Positions 1 to 6,243 are shown, counted from the first letter of the stretch. The stretch: DNA of 8,041 nt from Bacteroidota bacterium (GCA_023423835.1 JAFAEW010000004.1:1-8041), one strand, 5' to 3'. The notes: generated by a model from the letters alone, not told the origin. Program-made: numbers and translations.

Positions 1-1
1 G

Positions 2-334
2 TTAACGGTGCGGCCGGAGTTTATACTTATTGACGGAAACCGGTTTAAGCCCTATCGTGATATAAAACACGAATGTATTGTTCAGGGTGACGGGTTGTAC
101 ACAAGCATTGCCGCCGCGAGTATTCTCGCTAAAACTTATCGCGACGATTATATGCGACAGTTGCACGATGATTTTCCTGAGTACAACTGGAAATCAAATA
201 AGGGTTACGGCACCCGCGAGCACCGTTCGGCCATCCTGATCCATGGAATATCGAAATACCACCGCCGAAGTTTTGACATTATGAAAGCGGAGGTGAATGA
301 AGAAATGCTTGATGAACTTACCGAGGCTGATTAA
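2..334 (+). CDS. rnhB: Ribonuclease HII, C-terminal part (5' end outside window)
   Basis: Ribonuclease HII cleaves the RNA strand of RNA-DNA hybrids and removes single misincorporated ribonucleotides from DNA in the cytoplasm. The visible part contains the family signature LIDGNR, whose Asp matches the third catalytic carboxylate (E. coli Asp108). A GD pair follows 19 residues later and matches Asp126, and then comes the SIAAASILAKTYRDDYM helix typical of Bacteroidota enzymes. The frame is open to the left edge of the window, so the gene starts upstream. The GTG at 8 lies in the middle of the domain and is not a start. The first two catalytic acids (D-E near the N-terminus) are therefore not visible. 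The TAA stop overlaps, tail-to-tail by 4 nt in a TTAA palindrome, with the stop of the opposite-strand gene. Family assignment is secure. Confidence 0.95.
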   Translation, partial: LTVRPEFILIDGNRFKPYRDIKHECIVQGDGLYTSIAAASILAKTYRDDYMRQLHDDFPEYNWKSNKGYGTREHRSAILIHGISKYHRRSFDIMKAEVNEEMLDELTEAD

Positions 335-1188
335 TCCGCTCCACTGATATCTGTGACGCATCTGAATCCTACATGACAGAGTGAGCTGTTAGGCGTGGAG
401 GAGGCCGATCTTCCTATCTTATATCCATGACAAACATTAATGTCGCAGAGAAAAGATCCGCCCATCTGCAACTTTTGAGCATCGGGACCGGTGGTATCGC
501 GGATGTTTTTCCAATCTTCAATCCATTCCCAAACATTGCCACCCAGATCTGTTAATCCTAAAATCGTTTTTCCAAAAATTCCAACCGGCGCTGCAAAGGC
601 ATATCCGTCGGCAACCGTATTTTTATAAGGAAAATTTCCCTGCCATACGTTGGCCATATATTTCCCGTTTTCGATCAGTTCATTTCCCCAGGGGTACTCT
701 TTGTTGTAGTTGCCATCGGCGTTCATGGCGGCATAGATCCATTCCTTGGCTGTCGGCAGTCTTTTTCCGGCCCAGTTGCAATAGGCTATAGCATCATTCC
801 ACGATACCTGTGTTGCAGGCATATCGCCTTCTGCTTTTGGTTTATCCGGTCCGTAGGGATAGAGATAATTCGCGCCTTCCGTCATTTTCCAGCGATGCAA
901 AACCGTATCAAAAACGTCTGCTGATCCATATTTGTGTGCGTCATCAACATAGCCGGTTGCACGAATAAAAGCATCGTATTGTTGCACGGTAACCGGAGAG
1001 ATATCCATAAAAAATCCGGCCATCTTTTCACCGCTTTCATTGGTGCCGGAAGGGATCAAAACCATGCCTTCGGGAGGTTTGATTTTTTCATTTTGTGCAT
1101 ACAGATCCTGCTGATAACCCGCAAAGGAAATCCACACCAGGATCACAAGCCAAAATCCTGTCCGTCGTTTATTCTGCTGCTTCTTCAC
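331..1188 (-). CDS. Exported formylglycine-generating-enzyme-like (SUMF1/FGE-sulfatase) protein
   Basis: This 285-residue protein belongs to the FGE-sulfatase (SUMF1) family. True members oxidise a cysteine in sulfatases to formylglycine using a copper site. Many relatives have other roles. Residues about 1-32 form a signal peptide: a KKQQNKRR basic start, a hydrophobic core and an YAQ end; there is no lipobox. The catalytic domain begins near PPEGMVLIPSG (about 38-48). Conserved blocks follow: RLPTAKEW, PWG (166-168), ANVWQG (179-184), GNVWEW (217-222) and a terminal GFRC (ending at 277). The GGSFLC...VC segment aligns without gaps with the active site of human FGE as I recall it. Cys248 and Cys253 occupy the positions of catalytic Cys336 and Cys341, with the same spacing. 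The start is GTG, preceded by GAGGAAAAAAAG, and lies inside the 3' end of the upstream ferritin-like gene (20-nt overlap), so the two are probably co-translated. The substrate is unknown, and no sulfatase lies in the window. Confidence 0.85.
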   Translation of the reverse strand: MKKQQNKRRTGFWLVILVWISFAGYQQDLYAQNEKIKPPEGMVLIPSGTNESGEKMAGFFMDISPVTVQQYDAFIRATGYVDDAHKYGSADVFDTVLHRWKMTEGANYLYPYGPDKPKAEGDMPATQVSWNDAIAYCNWAGKRLPTAKEWIYAAMNADGNYNKEYPWGNELIENGKYMANVWQGNFPYKNTVADGYAFAAPVGIFGKTILGLTDLGGNVWEWIEDWKNIRDTTGPDAQKLQMGGSFLCDINVCHGYKIGRSASSTPNSSLCHVGFRCVTDISGAD

Positions 1189-1483
1189 CTTTTTTTCCTC
1201 TTTTCACGATGTCTCCCGAACTGAATAAGATCGGCTTCAGCGTTTCCCGCCATTCGGGAATTCTTCTCAGTAAGAATTCGAGATCCATTCCAAAGTGTTT
1301 GAATTCTTCTTTTTGTGCATCTTCCATGATCGCCTTTGCTTCCATATCTTTTTCTACTGCCAATCTTTGCTGGTACCAGTTGATTGCTTCGGCTTCTTCG
1401 GTTAACGAAGCAAACATGCGTACGAGCGTTCTTGTTTCTTCTGAAAGTTCTTCAGGTGGTTCGTGATATTGATCAAATCCCAT
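1169..1483 (-). CDS. Encapsulated-ferritin-like (EncFtn) four-helix-type iron protein without cargo peptide
   Basis: This is a 104-residue, all-helical protein. It resembles the EncFtn family, ferritin-like ferroxidases that assemble as decamers and normally sit inside encapsulin shells. The N-terminal HEPPEELSEET matches the HEPxExLxxET start of Rhodospirillum rubrum EncFtn. EEAEAINWYQQR matches its EELEAVDWYDQR, placing Glu30, Glu32 and Trp36 at EncFtn Glu32, Glu34 and Trp38. EEFKH places Glu60 and His63 at Glu62 and His65. The LEFLLRR and LFSSG blocks also align. These comparisons are from memory. The chain ends at VKRGKKGEEAAE, about where the ferritin core ends, and lacks the GSLxxGSLR-type targeting tail. 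I chose ATG 1483 over an in-frame TTG at 1528, because family proteins start just before HEP and the TTG extension looks non-coding. No encapsulin gene is adjacent. A co-transcribed FGE-like gene follows. No signal peptide is seen, so it is probably cytoplasmic. Confidence 0.72.
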   Translation of the reverse strand: MGFDQYHEPPEELSEETRTLVRMFASLTEEAEAINWYQQRLAVEKDMEAKAIMEDAQKEEFKHFGMDLEFLLRRIPEWRETLKPILFSSGDIVKRGKKGEEAAE

Positions 1484-1736
1484 AAAAAATCGTTTCCATA
1501 AAGGTAGAAGGGAATGTCCGCATTTCAAAGGGCAGTATCTGAACGGGTTCTTAAATTATCGGGATTGGGAAAACCAGGATCGTAATCTATTCCCGACCTT
1601 CATCCATCCGGTCTTTCCTCCGCATACCAAAATGCGGCGATTGATTTAAAATCCGGATGCCGGTGAGCGTGATGCCATTGTTTATGAACTCATTAAATAA
1701 AAAATTCCTTAGCTTCATTCTTTCGAAAATCAACTT
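1484..1736. other. Divergent intergenic region between the EncFtn-like and DUF1080 genes
   Basis: This 253-nt stretch lies between divergently transcribed genes and should carry both promoters. The EncFtn side has a candidate promoter. On the DUF1080 side only a weak TAGCTTCA (1710-1717) is seen. A short perfect hairpin, CCGCAT (1620-1625) with ATGCGG (1632-1637) and a 6-nt loop, lies near the middle. It has no T-run after it, so it does not look like a terminator. A 43-codon minus-strand frame (1587-1718) is open but unsupported. A 27-codon plus-strand frame (1657-1740) ends in an ATGA overlap with the DUF1080 start. I see no RNA gene. Confidence 0.5.
1499..1528 (-). promoter_or_regulatory. 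Candidate promoter of the EncFtn-FGE unit
   Basis: On the minus strand TACCTTTA (1499-1506) matches the Bacteroidota -7 element TAnnTTTG in all but the last base. A TTG at 1526-1528 lies 19 nt upstream, a good -33 spacing. Transcription would start roughly 10-15 nt before the ATG at 1483. The TTG here is the same triplet that opens the longer reading frame, which supports reading it as promoter and not as a start codon. This is pattern matching only. Confidence 0.35.
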
Positions 1737-2375
1737 ATGAAAAGAAACATCTTTTATCTGTCGGTCATTTTGTGTTTACTTATGGCCTTTACTGCCGACC
1801 GGTTGGAAAAAAATGAGTGGATTCCGTTATTTGACGGCAAGACGCTCGACAACTGGAAAGTGGGAGCCAATGCAGCAACTTTTTCGGTAGTGGACGGAAT
1901 GATTAAAGTAAATGGCAATACGGCACATTTGTTTTATAATGGACCGGTAAACAACCATGATTTTAAAAACTTTGAATTTAAAGCCGATGTATTAACCCGG
2001 CCGGGTAGTAATTCAGGGATTTATTTCCATACAAAATACCAGGAACGTTCATGGCCAAAAAAAGGTTATGAAGTGCAGGTAAACAATTCCCATTCAGACT
2101 GGCGCAGAACCGGCAGCCTTTATGGCATTGCCGATGTAAAGGAAAAATTGGTGAATGATGATGAATGGTTTACTGAACATATCATCGTTTCGGGTAAAAG
2201 AATCATCATAAAAGTTAATGAGAAAACCGTTGTGGATTATACCGAACCCGATAACGTAGAACGACCGGAGGGTGATCAGGAACGGATCATTTCTCACGGC
2301 ACCTTTGCCCTGCAGGGACATGATCCAAAGAGTGAGGTGTATTTTAAGAATATCATGGTGAAGCCGTTGGAATAA
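1737..2375 (+). CDS. Secreted DUF1080 / 3-keto-disaccharide hydrolase-domain protein
   Basis: This 212-residue protein has a signal peptide at residues 1 to about 20 (MKRN, then a hydrophobic core ending FTA), followed by a single DUF1080 domain. That family has a concanavalin-like beta-sandwich fold, and some members hydrolyse 3-keto-glycosides. Recognisable blocks are WIPLFDGKTLDNWK (28-41), the GSNSGIYFH turn (90-98), GYEVQVNN (110-117) and the closing GHDPKSEVYFKNIMVKPL strands. The length fits a one-domain member. It probably acts in the periplasm or outside the cell on sugars, but the substrate cannot be read from sequence. The ATG at 1737 gives a complete signal peptide. The leader is A/T-rich with no Shine-Dalgarno sequence, as is common in Bacteroidota. 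The gene stands alone: it is divergent from the EncFtn-like gene and convergent with cvpA, and no partner dehydrogenase or SusCD genes lie nearby. Confidence 0.9.
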   Translation: MKRNIFYLSVILCLLMAFTADRLEKNEWIPLFDGKTLDNWKVGANAATFSVVDGMIKVNGNTAHLFYNGPVNNHDFKNFEFKADVLTRPGSNSGIYFHTKYQERSWPKKGYEVQVNNSHSDWRRTGSLYGIADVKEKLVNDDEWFTEHIIVSGKRIIIKVNEKTVVDYTEPDNVERPEGDQERIISHGTFALQGHDPKSEVYFKNIMVKPLE

Positions 2376-2406
2376 GCAAAAACAAACAGAGCAGCAATGT
2401 TTTCGC
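2376..2406. terminator. Weak candidate hairpin between convergent genes
   Basis: GCAAAAAC (2376-2383) can pair with GTTTTCGC (2399-2406) around a 15-nt loop, with one A-C mismatch. It begins immediately after the DUF1080 stop, in the 67-nt gap before the convergent CvpA gene. The stem is A/T-rich and has no clear T-run, so it is only a possible transcription end. Confidence 0.2.
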
Positions 2407-2442
2407 AAGGCAGGAATGGATCGCTTCAACCAGTTTCGCGTA

Positions 2443-2979
2443 TCAAACAACTGTTCCTTCCGGAATCTTATCAAACTGTTCTTTCAATTCTTCAAACATA
2501 TCTTTGAAAAACGGAATGATATTTCCGATCAGATCCACCGCAGCCGGTCCAACCGGAGCCAGCAGTTGGTAGCTTGTTGAGTGGGAGAGGGTTTCAGGTT
2601 TGATGATGGAGGTTTGCGACAGGTAAAACAAAACGATACTAAACAGCAATCCATACAGGAATACAAAAAAAACGATTCCGCCAAGCCGGTTAAGCCATCC
2701 CATCATCGCGAGTTCCACGAACTTTTGAATGATCGCCGCCGCCCATTTAACCAATAATCCCAGAATAATCATTACCGCTATAAAGGCTAGAAACGGTATC
2801 AGTTGAGCGCTTATGTTCGTATTTTCTGTCAACCATTTTGAAGCGACGATCGAAAATTTCATGGCAGCCGCGATGCCTGCAAAAACTGCGATGAAGGAAA
2901 ATGCAGCTACAATAAACCCCTTTCGCACACCTTTCCAGATTGCAAAGACTAATAGTATAAGCGCAATAATGTCGATCAT
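2443..2979 (-). CDS. CvpA-family inner-membrane protein
   Basis: This 178-residue membrane protein belongs to the CvpA (colicin V production) family, whose biochemical role is poorly defined. It opens with MIDIIALILLVFAIWKGVRKG, the usual CvpA N-terminus: a hydrophobic segment followed by a short basic loop. Four hydrophobic stretches are visible, at about residues 2-16, 22-42, 59-78 and 100-120. The family-typical WLNRLGG precedes the last one. The remaining C-terminal ~58 residues are amphipathic and end in an acidic, lysine-rich helix (about 156-171). The ATG at 2979 gives the standard N-terminus. It lies 122 nt downstream of the YqeY-domain gene on the same strand, so it may belong to the gldC unit or have its own promoter; a weak TATATTTT lies in the gap. 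The family call is strong, the function unknown. Confidence 0.88.
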   Translation of the reverse strand: MIDIIALILLVFAIWKGVRKGFIVAAFSFIAVFAGIAAAMKFSIVASKWLTENTNISAQLIPFLAFIAVMIILGLLVKWAAAIIQKFVELAMMGWLNRLGGIVFFVFLYGLLFSIVLFYLSQTSIIKPETLSHSTSYQLLAPVGPAAVDLIGNIIPFFKDMFEELKEQFDKIPEGTVV

Positions 2980-3101
2980 CGTAACTATTCAAATGCGGAA
3001 AATAAGCGCTTTATTGCACAATCAGAGAGAAAAAATATAATCAGCCTGAAAATTGAAAACTGCAAACCTTCATCTGGTTAGCTGAATAGGCATCGGGAAT
3101 T

Positions 3102-3551
3102 TTACTTCAATAAATTCTTAAGTGCGGCCGATATTGATTTTCCATCCGCCCTGCCGGCCAGCGTTTTCGTGGCGACGCCCATCAGTTTCCCCATTTCTGA
3201 AGGAGAAGAACTGCCATGCTCTGCAATAATCTTTTGAAGGGCCGCCGTTAATTCATTTTCATCCATTTGTTTTGGAAGAAAGGTTTCGATGATATCAATT
3301 TCTTCCTGCTCTTTGTTGGCCAGGTCTTCCCGGTTTTGCTGGCGATAGATATCGTAAGAATCCTTTCGTTGTTTCACCATCTTTTGCAGGATCTTCATCT
3401 CGGTTTGCTCATTGATTTCACCCTGGGCGCCGGGTTCGGCCTTTGCTTTAATAATCTCCGATTTAATGGCCCTCAAACTTCTGAGTGCTGCTTCATCTTT
3501 CGATTTCATTGCGTCTTTCATTTGAGCCATAACCTTTTGTTCTAAACTCAT
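3102..3551 (-). CDS. GatB/YqeY domain-containing protein
   Basis: This 149-residue protein is a stand-alone YqeY domain, related to the tail domain of the GatB subunit of Asp/Glu-tRNA amidotransferase. The N-terminal helical part carries MSLEQKVMAQMKDAMKSKD and LRSLRAIKSEI. It is followed by the KMVKQRKDSYDIY and EEIDIIETFLPKQM blocks that mark the family. The C-terminal part has the GKLMGVATKTLAGRADG loop. The length is the family norm, so the gene is complete. Free-standing YqeY proteins are widespread, and a role in tRNA-dependent amidation is suspected, not shown. It begins 28 nt after the gldC stop on the same strand, which suggests co-transcription. The gap is A/T-rich with no clear Shine-Dalgarno sequence. 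The start is ATG 3551. Confidence 0.92.
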   Translation of the reverse strand: MSLEQKVMAQMKDAMKSKDEAALRSLRAIKSEIIKAKAEPGAQGEINEQTEMKILQKMVKQRKDSYDIYRQQNREDLANKEQEEIDIIETFLPKQMDENELTAALQKIIAEHGSSSPSEMGKLMGVATKTLAGRADGKSISAALKNLLK

Positions 3552-3579
3552 ATCTTTTGTTTTAGAAGTAAAATGAATT

Positions 3580-3924
3580 CTATTTGTTTTGCTGAATCTG
3601 TGCTTCCCTGAATTTGATCATAAAATCCTTTGCAAACTTCTTCATATCATTTACCAGTTCTTCGTGGTGTGTTGCGCGGTTATAGGTGTCGGCCATCGAC
3701 ATGATGGTTTGATAAAAGAAATCGGCCATTTCATCTACCATCATATCCTTGATCCACAAGTCGATTCTCATCGCCGACTTGTCGCTGCCGTCCCAGAACG
3801 AAAGCATCATCGCCTTTGCTGCCTGCCATTCATCAGCGGTGGTACTGTCGGCTTTCCAGTTGATCTTAAACGGAACTTTTTTCTCGTCTAAATGAACGTC
3901 GATTTCAATTTTTGAGCTTTGCAT
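3580..3924 (-). CDS. gldC: Gliding-motility-associated protein GldC
   Basis: GldC is a small protein found in Bacteroidota. In Flavobacterium johnsoniae it supports, but is not strictly required for, gliding motility. This copy is 114 residues. It shows the family pattern: an N-terminal strand IEIDVHLDEKKVPFKINW, a KAMMLSFWD helix, the MRIDLWIKDMMVDEM signature and the FFYQTIMSMADTYNRAT helix. No signal peptide or lipobox is present, so it is probably cytoplasmic. I chose ATG 3924 because GldC proteins begin a few residues before the first strand. The longer TTG frame from 3966 adds 14 residues that overlap a perfect TAnnTTTG promoter element. The usual partner gldB is not adjacent; a YqeY-domain gene follows. 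Whether the organism glides cannot be told from this window. Confidence 0.9.
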   Translation of the reverse strand: MQSSKIEIDVHLDEKKVPFKINWKADSTTADEWQAAKAMMLSFWDGSDKSAMRIDLWIKDMMVDEMADFFYQTIMSMADTYNRATHHEELVNDMKKFAKDFMIKFREAQIQQNK

Positions 3925-3941
3925 ATAAAATAAATTGGAGG

Positions 3942-3949
3942 CAAAATTA
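3942..3949 (-). promoter_or_regulatory. -7 promoter element for gldC
   Basis: The minus strand reads TAATTTTG, an exact match to the Bacteroidota -7 consensus TAnnTTTG. It would place the transcription start about 10-15 nt before the gldC ATG at 3924. The nearest upstream TTG (3964-3966) is only 14 nt away, shorter than the usual 17-23 nt, so the -33 box is uncertain. The element lies in the short gap after the glycosyltransferase gene, so gldC probably has its own transcript start. Confidence 0.5.
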
Positions 3950-3968
3950 GGTGAAAAATCGGCCAATT

Positions 3969-5069
3969 TTATGGTAAAATTCCCATTAGTGCTGCAAGGT
4001 TTGCGGCAACGTATTTGTGCAAATAGGGAACCGAATTTTCTTCGGCTTCATCAGCCATTTTGGTTCGTTCCTGCTCGTTTTTGTAGATATTTATCAATGC
4101 CTGTCCGATGGTCTTCGGATCCTTCTCTTCGAGGATAATTCCGCCATTTTTCACATACTCCCGGCTGCTTTTTGTATAGCCGCAGATGGAAGGAACGGCA
4201 GAAATCATTGCAACAGTTACGGCCCAGAGATCCGAATCGGAGACGGGAAAATGGAGAAGCGCATAGGCGGCCGAAACAATTTCTGCCACTTCGCGGTTTT
4301 CAGCATCTTCAATCAGGCTCACATCTTCCCGGTATTTGTAGGTATTCAATTTATCTTTCATCTTACCCGAAAGCGATTCTTCTTTTGGAAGAATTAAAAA
4401 TTTCATGCTGCTGTTTTGCCACTTTTTGAAAACCGAAAATGATTTCAACAGAAGGACGAAAAGATCCACATCGTCTTCCCGCAAAAAGCATAAAAAATAT
4501 TCCTTGTTTTCAGAATACCGGCTCTTGAGGTAAAGTTTGTCGTGCCATTCCCGGGGATGAAAAACCGGCGGAGCAGAATAGGTGACGCATTGCACCCGTT
4601 CCTCATTTATCCCCAAACGGTTTTGCAATTCCTGCTTTACAACATTTGAATACGTAAGGAAGGTCGCCTGTTCCGGTACTTTTTTCATAAGCTTTTTGAG
4701 GGCCGCTTTTTGCAGAATTGTTTTTTTCCCGGGTTCAAAAATTTTAGCATCGCCAATCAGCAGCAGTTGCGGAACGTTTGTTTTTACGGGAATAGCCGTG
4801 AGCGAGATCACTTTTTCAATTCCGTATTTTTTAAGAAGCTTCGGCAACTTCAGGTTGTACCAATATGCCAGGGATAAGGGGTTTTGCGTATTGATCAGGA
4901 AATGTATGACGACGTTTTTTCCTGTTACCTGTTCTTTTCGCAAACGAAGGAGAAAGTGTTCTTTTACCGGATAGCCGTTTTCGCTGCATACTTCATCCAG
5001 CAGGGTAGAAAGATAAGCTCCATAATCGTTATCAAGATCGCTATTGTGATGTATGACCGCAATTCGCAT
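3969..5069 (-). CDS. GT4-like (GT-B fold) glycosyltransferase, degenerate active site
   Basis: The 366-residue protein resembles family 4 glycosyltransferases, with two Rossmann-like halves. The N-terminal half contains SLTAIPVKTNVPQLLLIGD and, at the domain border, TYSNVVKQELQNRLGINEERVQCV, the usual 'sentinel' helix of GT4 enzymes. The C-terminal half ends with VAEIVSAAYALLHFP, then a stretch in the place of the EX7E motif, then SREYVKNGGIIL and a C-terminal helix. The EX7E glutamates are replaced: Asp278 stands at the first and Val286 at the second position (V-A-M where E-A-M is expected). Activity is therefore doubtful, or the donor site differs. No signal peptide or transmembrane segment is seen. 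It starts at ATG 5069, 15 nt after the prfA stop, so it is likely in the prfA transcript. The family call is moderate and the substrate unknown. Confidence 0.7.
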   Translation of the reverse strand: MRIAVIHHNSDLDNDYGAYLSTLLDEVCSENGYPVKEHFLLRLRKEQVTGKNVVIHFLINTQNPLSLAYWYNLKLPKLLKKYGIEKVISLTAIPVKTNVPQLLLIGDAKIFEPGKKTILQKAALKKLMKKVPEQATFLTYSNVVKQELQNRLGINEERVQCVTYSAPPVFHPREWHDKLYLKSRYSENKEYFLCFLREDDVDLFVLLLKSFSVFKKWQNSSMKFLILPKEESLSGKMKDKLNTYKYREDVSLIEDAENREVAEIVSAAYALLHFPVSDSDLWAVTVAMISAVPSICGYTKSSREYVKNGGIILEEKDPKTIGQALINIYKNEQERTKMADEAEENSVPYLHKYVAANLAALMGILP

Positions 5070-5084
5070 GCGTAAATCTTAAAT

Positions 5085-6143
5085 TTATTTTGCCATTTTT
5101 GCCAGGTTCTCCGCCACTTGAAGGCCTTCAATAAATTCATCAAGCTCTCCGTTCATTACTGCCGGAAGGTTATAGGAGGTAAGGTTGATACGGTGATCGG
5201 TAACTCTTCCCTGCGGGTAATTGTAAGTTCTGATTTTTGCGCTCCGATCTCCCGTACTTACCAGCGTTTTTCTCGTTTTTGCGATCGCTTCTTCATGTTT
5301 TCTCACTTCTTCTTCATATAGCTTCGTCCGCAACATTGTCATTGCTTTTTCGCGGTTTCCGAGCTGGCTCCTTTCGGTTTGACAAACCACAACCGTACCC
5401 GTGGGAATATGTGTCAACAACACTTTTGTTTCTACCTTGTTTACGTTTTGACCGCCGGCGCCGCCACTTCTTGCCGTCTCCATTTTCACGTCGGCGGGAT
5501 TTAGTTCGAAATCAACTTCTTCCGCCTCCGGCATCACGGCAACGGTGGCTGCAGACGTGTGAACCCTGCCCTGTGTTTCGGTATCAGGAACGCGCTGAAC
5601 ACGGTGAACGCCGCTTTCGAATTTAAGCGTTCCATATACATCTTCTCCCTGCACTTCCAGGATCACTTCTTTGAAACCACCAACGGTTCCTTCATTTTCC
5701 GATACGATGTTGATCTTCCAGCCTTTTTTATTACAATAACGCACATACATTTCCATCAGATCACCGGCAAACAAACTGGCTTCATCACCGCCGGTTCCTG
5801 CCCTGATTTCGATCATTGCATTTTTGTTATCCTGCGGATCTTTTGGAATGAGAAGCTGTGTCAGCGTTTTTTCCAGCGTCTCCTTCTTTTCCTCCAGGTC
5901 CGGCAATTCCATTTTCGCCAGCTCTCGCAAATCTTCATCATTGCCATTCAGCGCTTCCCTCGCAAATTCATAATCAGAATTAACCCTCAGGTATTCTTTG
6001 TAGGGCGCCATTATCTTTTCCAGTTCCCTGTACTCCTTGCCATATCTGCTGTATTCTGCAGAATTATTGATGATTTCAGGATTGGTCAATGCAACACCAA
6101 CCTGCTCAAACCGCGCTCTTAATGACTCTAACTGTTCAATCAT
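5085..6143 (-). CDS. prfA: Peptide chain release factor 1 (RF1)
   Basis: RF1 recognises UAA and UAG stop codons on the ribosome and triggers peptide release. The 352-residue protein has the full RF1 layout: an N-terminal helical domain, EIRAGTGGDEASLFAGDL, and SGVHRVQRVP followed by the stop-reading tripeptide P-x-T (here PDT, about residues 186-188). It also has the catalytic GGQ loop at about 230-232 (SGGAGGQNVNK) and the RTYNYPQGRVTDHR block. The PxT tripeptide and the GGQ spacing mark RF1 and not RF2. I chose ATG 6143 (MIEQLESLRARFEQVG), the conserved RF1 start. The longer TTG frame from 6209 adds 22 residues not seen in RF1 and overlaps a promoter element. It is followed 15 nt later by the glycosyltransferase gene and is divergent from the amidohydrolase gene. 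Confidence 0.97.
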   Translation of the reverse strand: MIEQLESLRARFEQVGVALTNPEIINNSAEYSRYGKEYRELEKIMAPYKEYLRVNSDYEFAREALNGNDEDLRELAKMELPDLEEKKETLEKTLTQLLIPKDPQDNKNAMIEIRAGTGGDEASLFAGDLMEMYVRYCNKKGWKINIVSENEGTVGGFKEVILEVQGEDVYGTLKFESGVHRVQRVPDTETQGRVHTSAATVAVMPEAEEVDFELNPADVKMETARSGGAGGQNVNKVETKVLLTHIPTGTVVVCQTERSQLGNREKAMTMLRTKLYEEEVRKHEEAIAKTRKTLVSTGDRSAKIRTYNYPQGRVTDHRINLTSYNLPAVMNGELDEFIEGLQVAENLAKMAK

Positions 6144-6206
6144 TGGAAAATGGTATTTACTGCCACCAAAGTTTTGTTTGCCCTTTGGATGAAAAAAATC
6201 CGGCGG

Positions 6207-6214
6207 CAAAATTA
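6207..6214 (-). promoter_or_regulatory. -7 promoter element for prfA
   Basis: The minus strand reads TAATTTTG, an exact TAnnTTTG match and the same eight bases as the gldC element. It implies a leader of about 55-60 nt before ATG 6143. No TTG is found 17-23 nt upstream, so the -33 box is not evident. The first base of the longer TTG reading frame (6209) falls inside this element, which argues against that start. Confidence 0.45.
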
Positions 6215-6243
6215 AGTTATTTCAGCTTCATCTTTCCCGCTAT

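Noticed and set aside
1484..1528. TTG-initiated N-terminal extension of the EncFtn-like protein (15 extra residues)
   Set aside because: The extension has no family counterpart, the HEP motif lies just after ATG 1483, and the TTG fits a -33 promoter box.
1558..1597. Inverted repeat TCGGGA ... TCCCGA
   Set aside because: It has only a 6-bp stem with a 26-nt loop and no T-run or known RNA motif, as expected by chance.
1657..1740. 27-codon plus-strand frame whose stop overlaps the DUF1080 start as ATGA
   Set aside because: It is very short and A/T-rich, with no recognisable peptide or attenuator structure. It covers the region where the DUF1080 promoter should be.
5574..5594. RF1 stop-reading tripeptide is PDT, not the PAT or PVT of model species
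   Set aside because: The family motif is P-x-T, and the middle position varies among bacteria. There is no reason to infer altered stop-codon reading.
5118..6122. Long plus-strand open frames opposite prfA
   Set aside because: They are antisense shadows of a clear RF1 gene, with low-complexity, cysteine- and phenylalanine-rich translations and no family resemblance.
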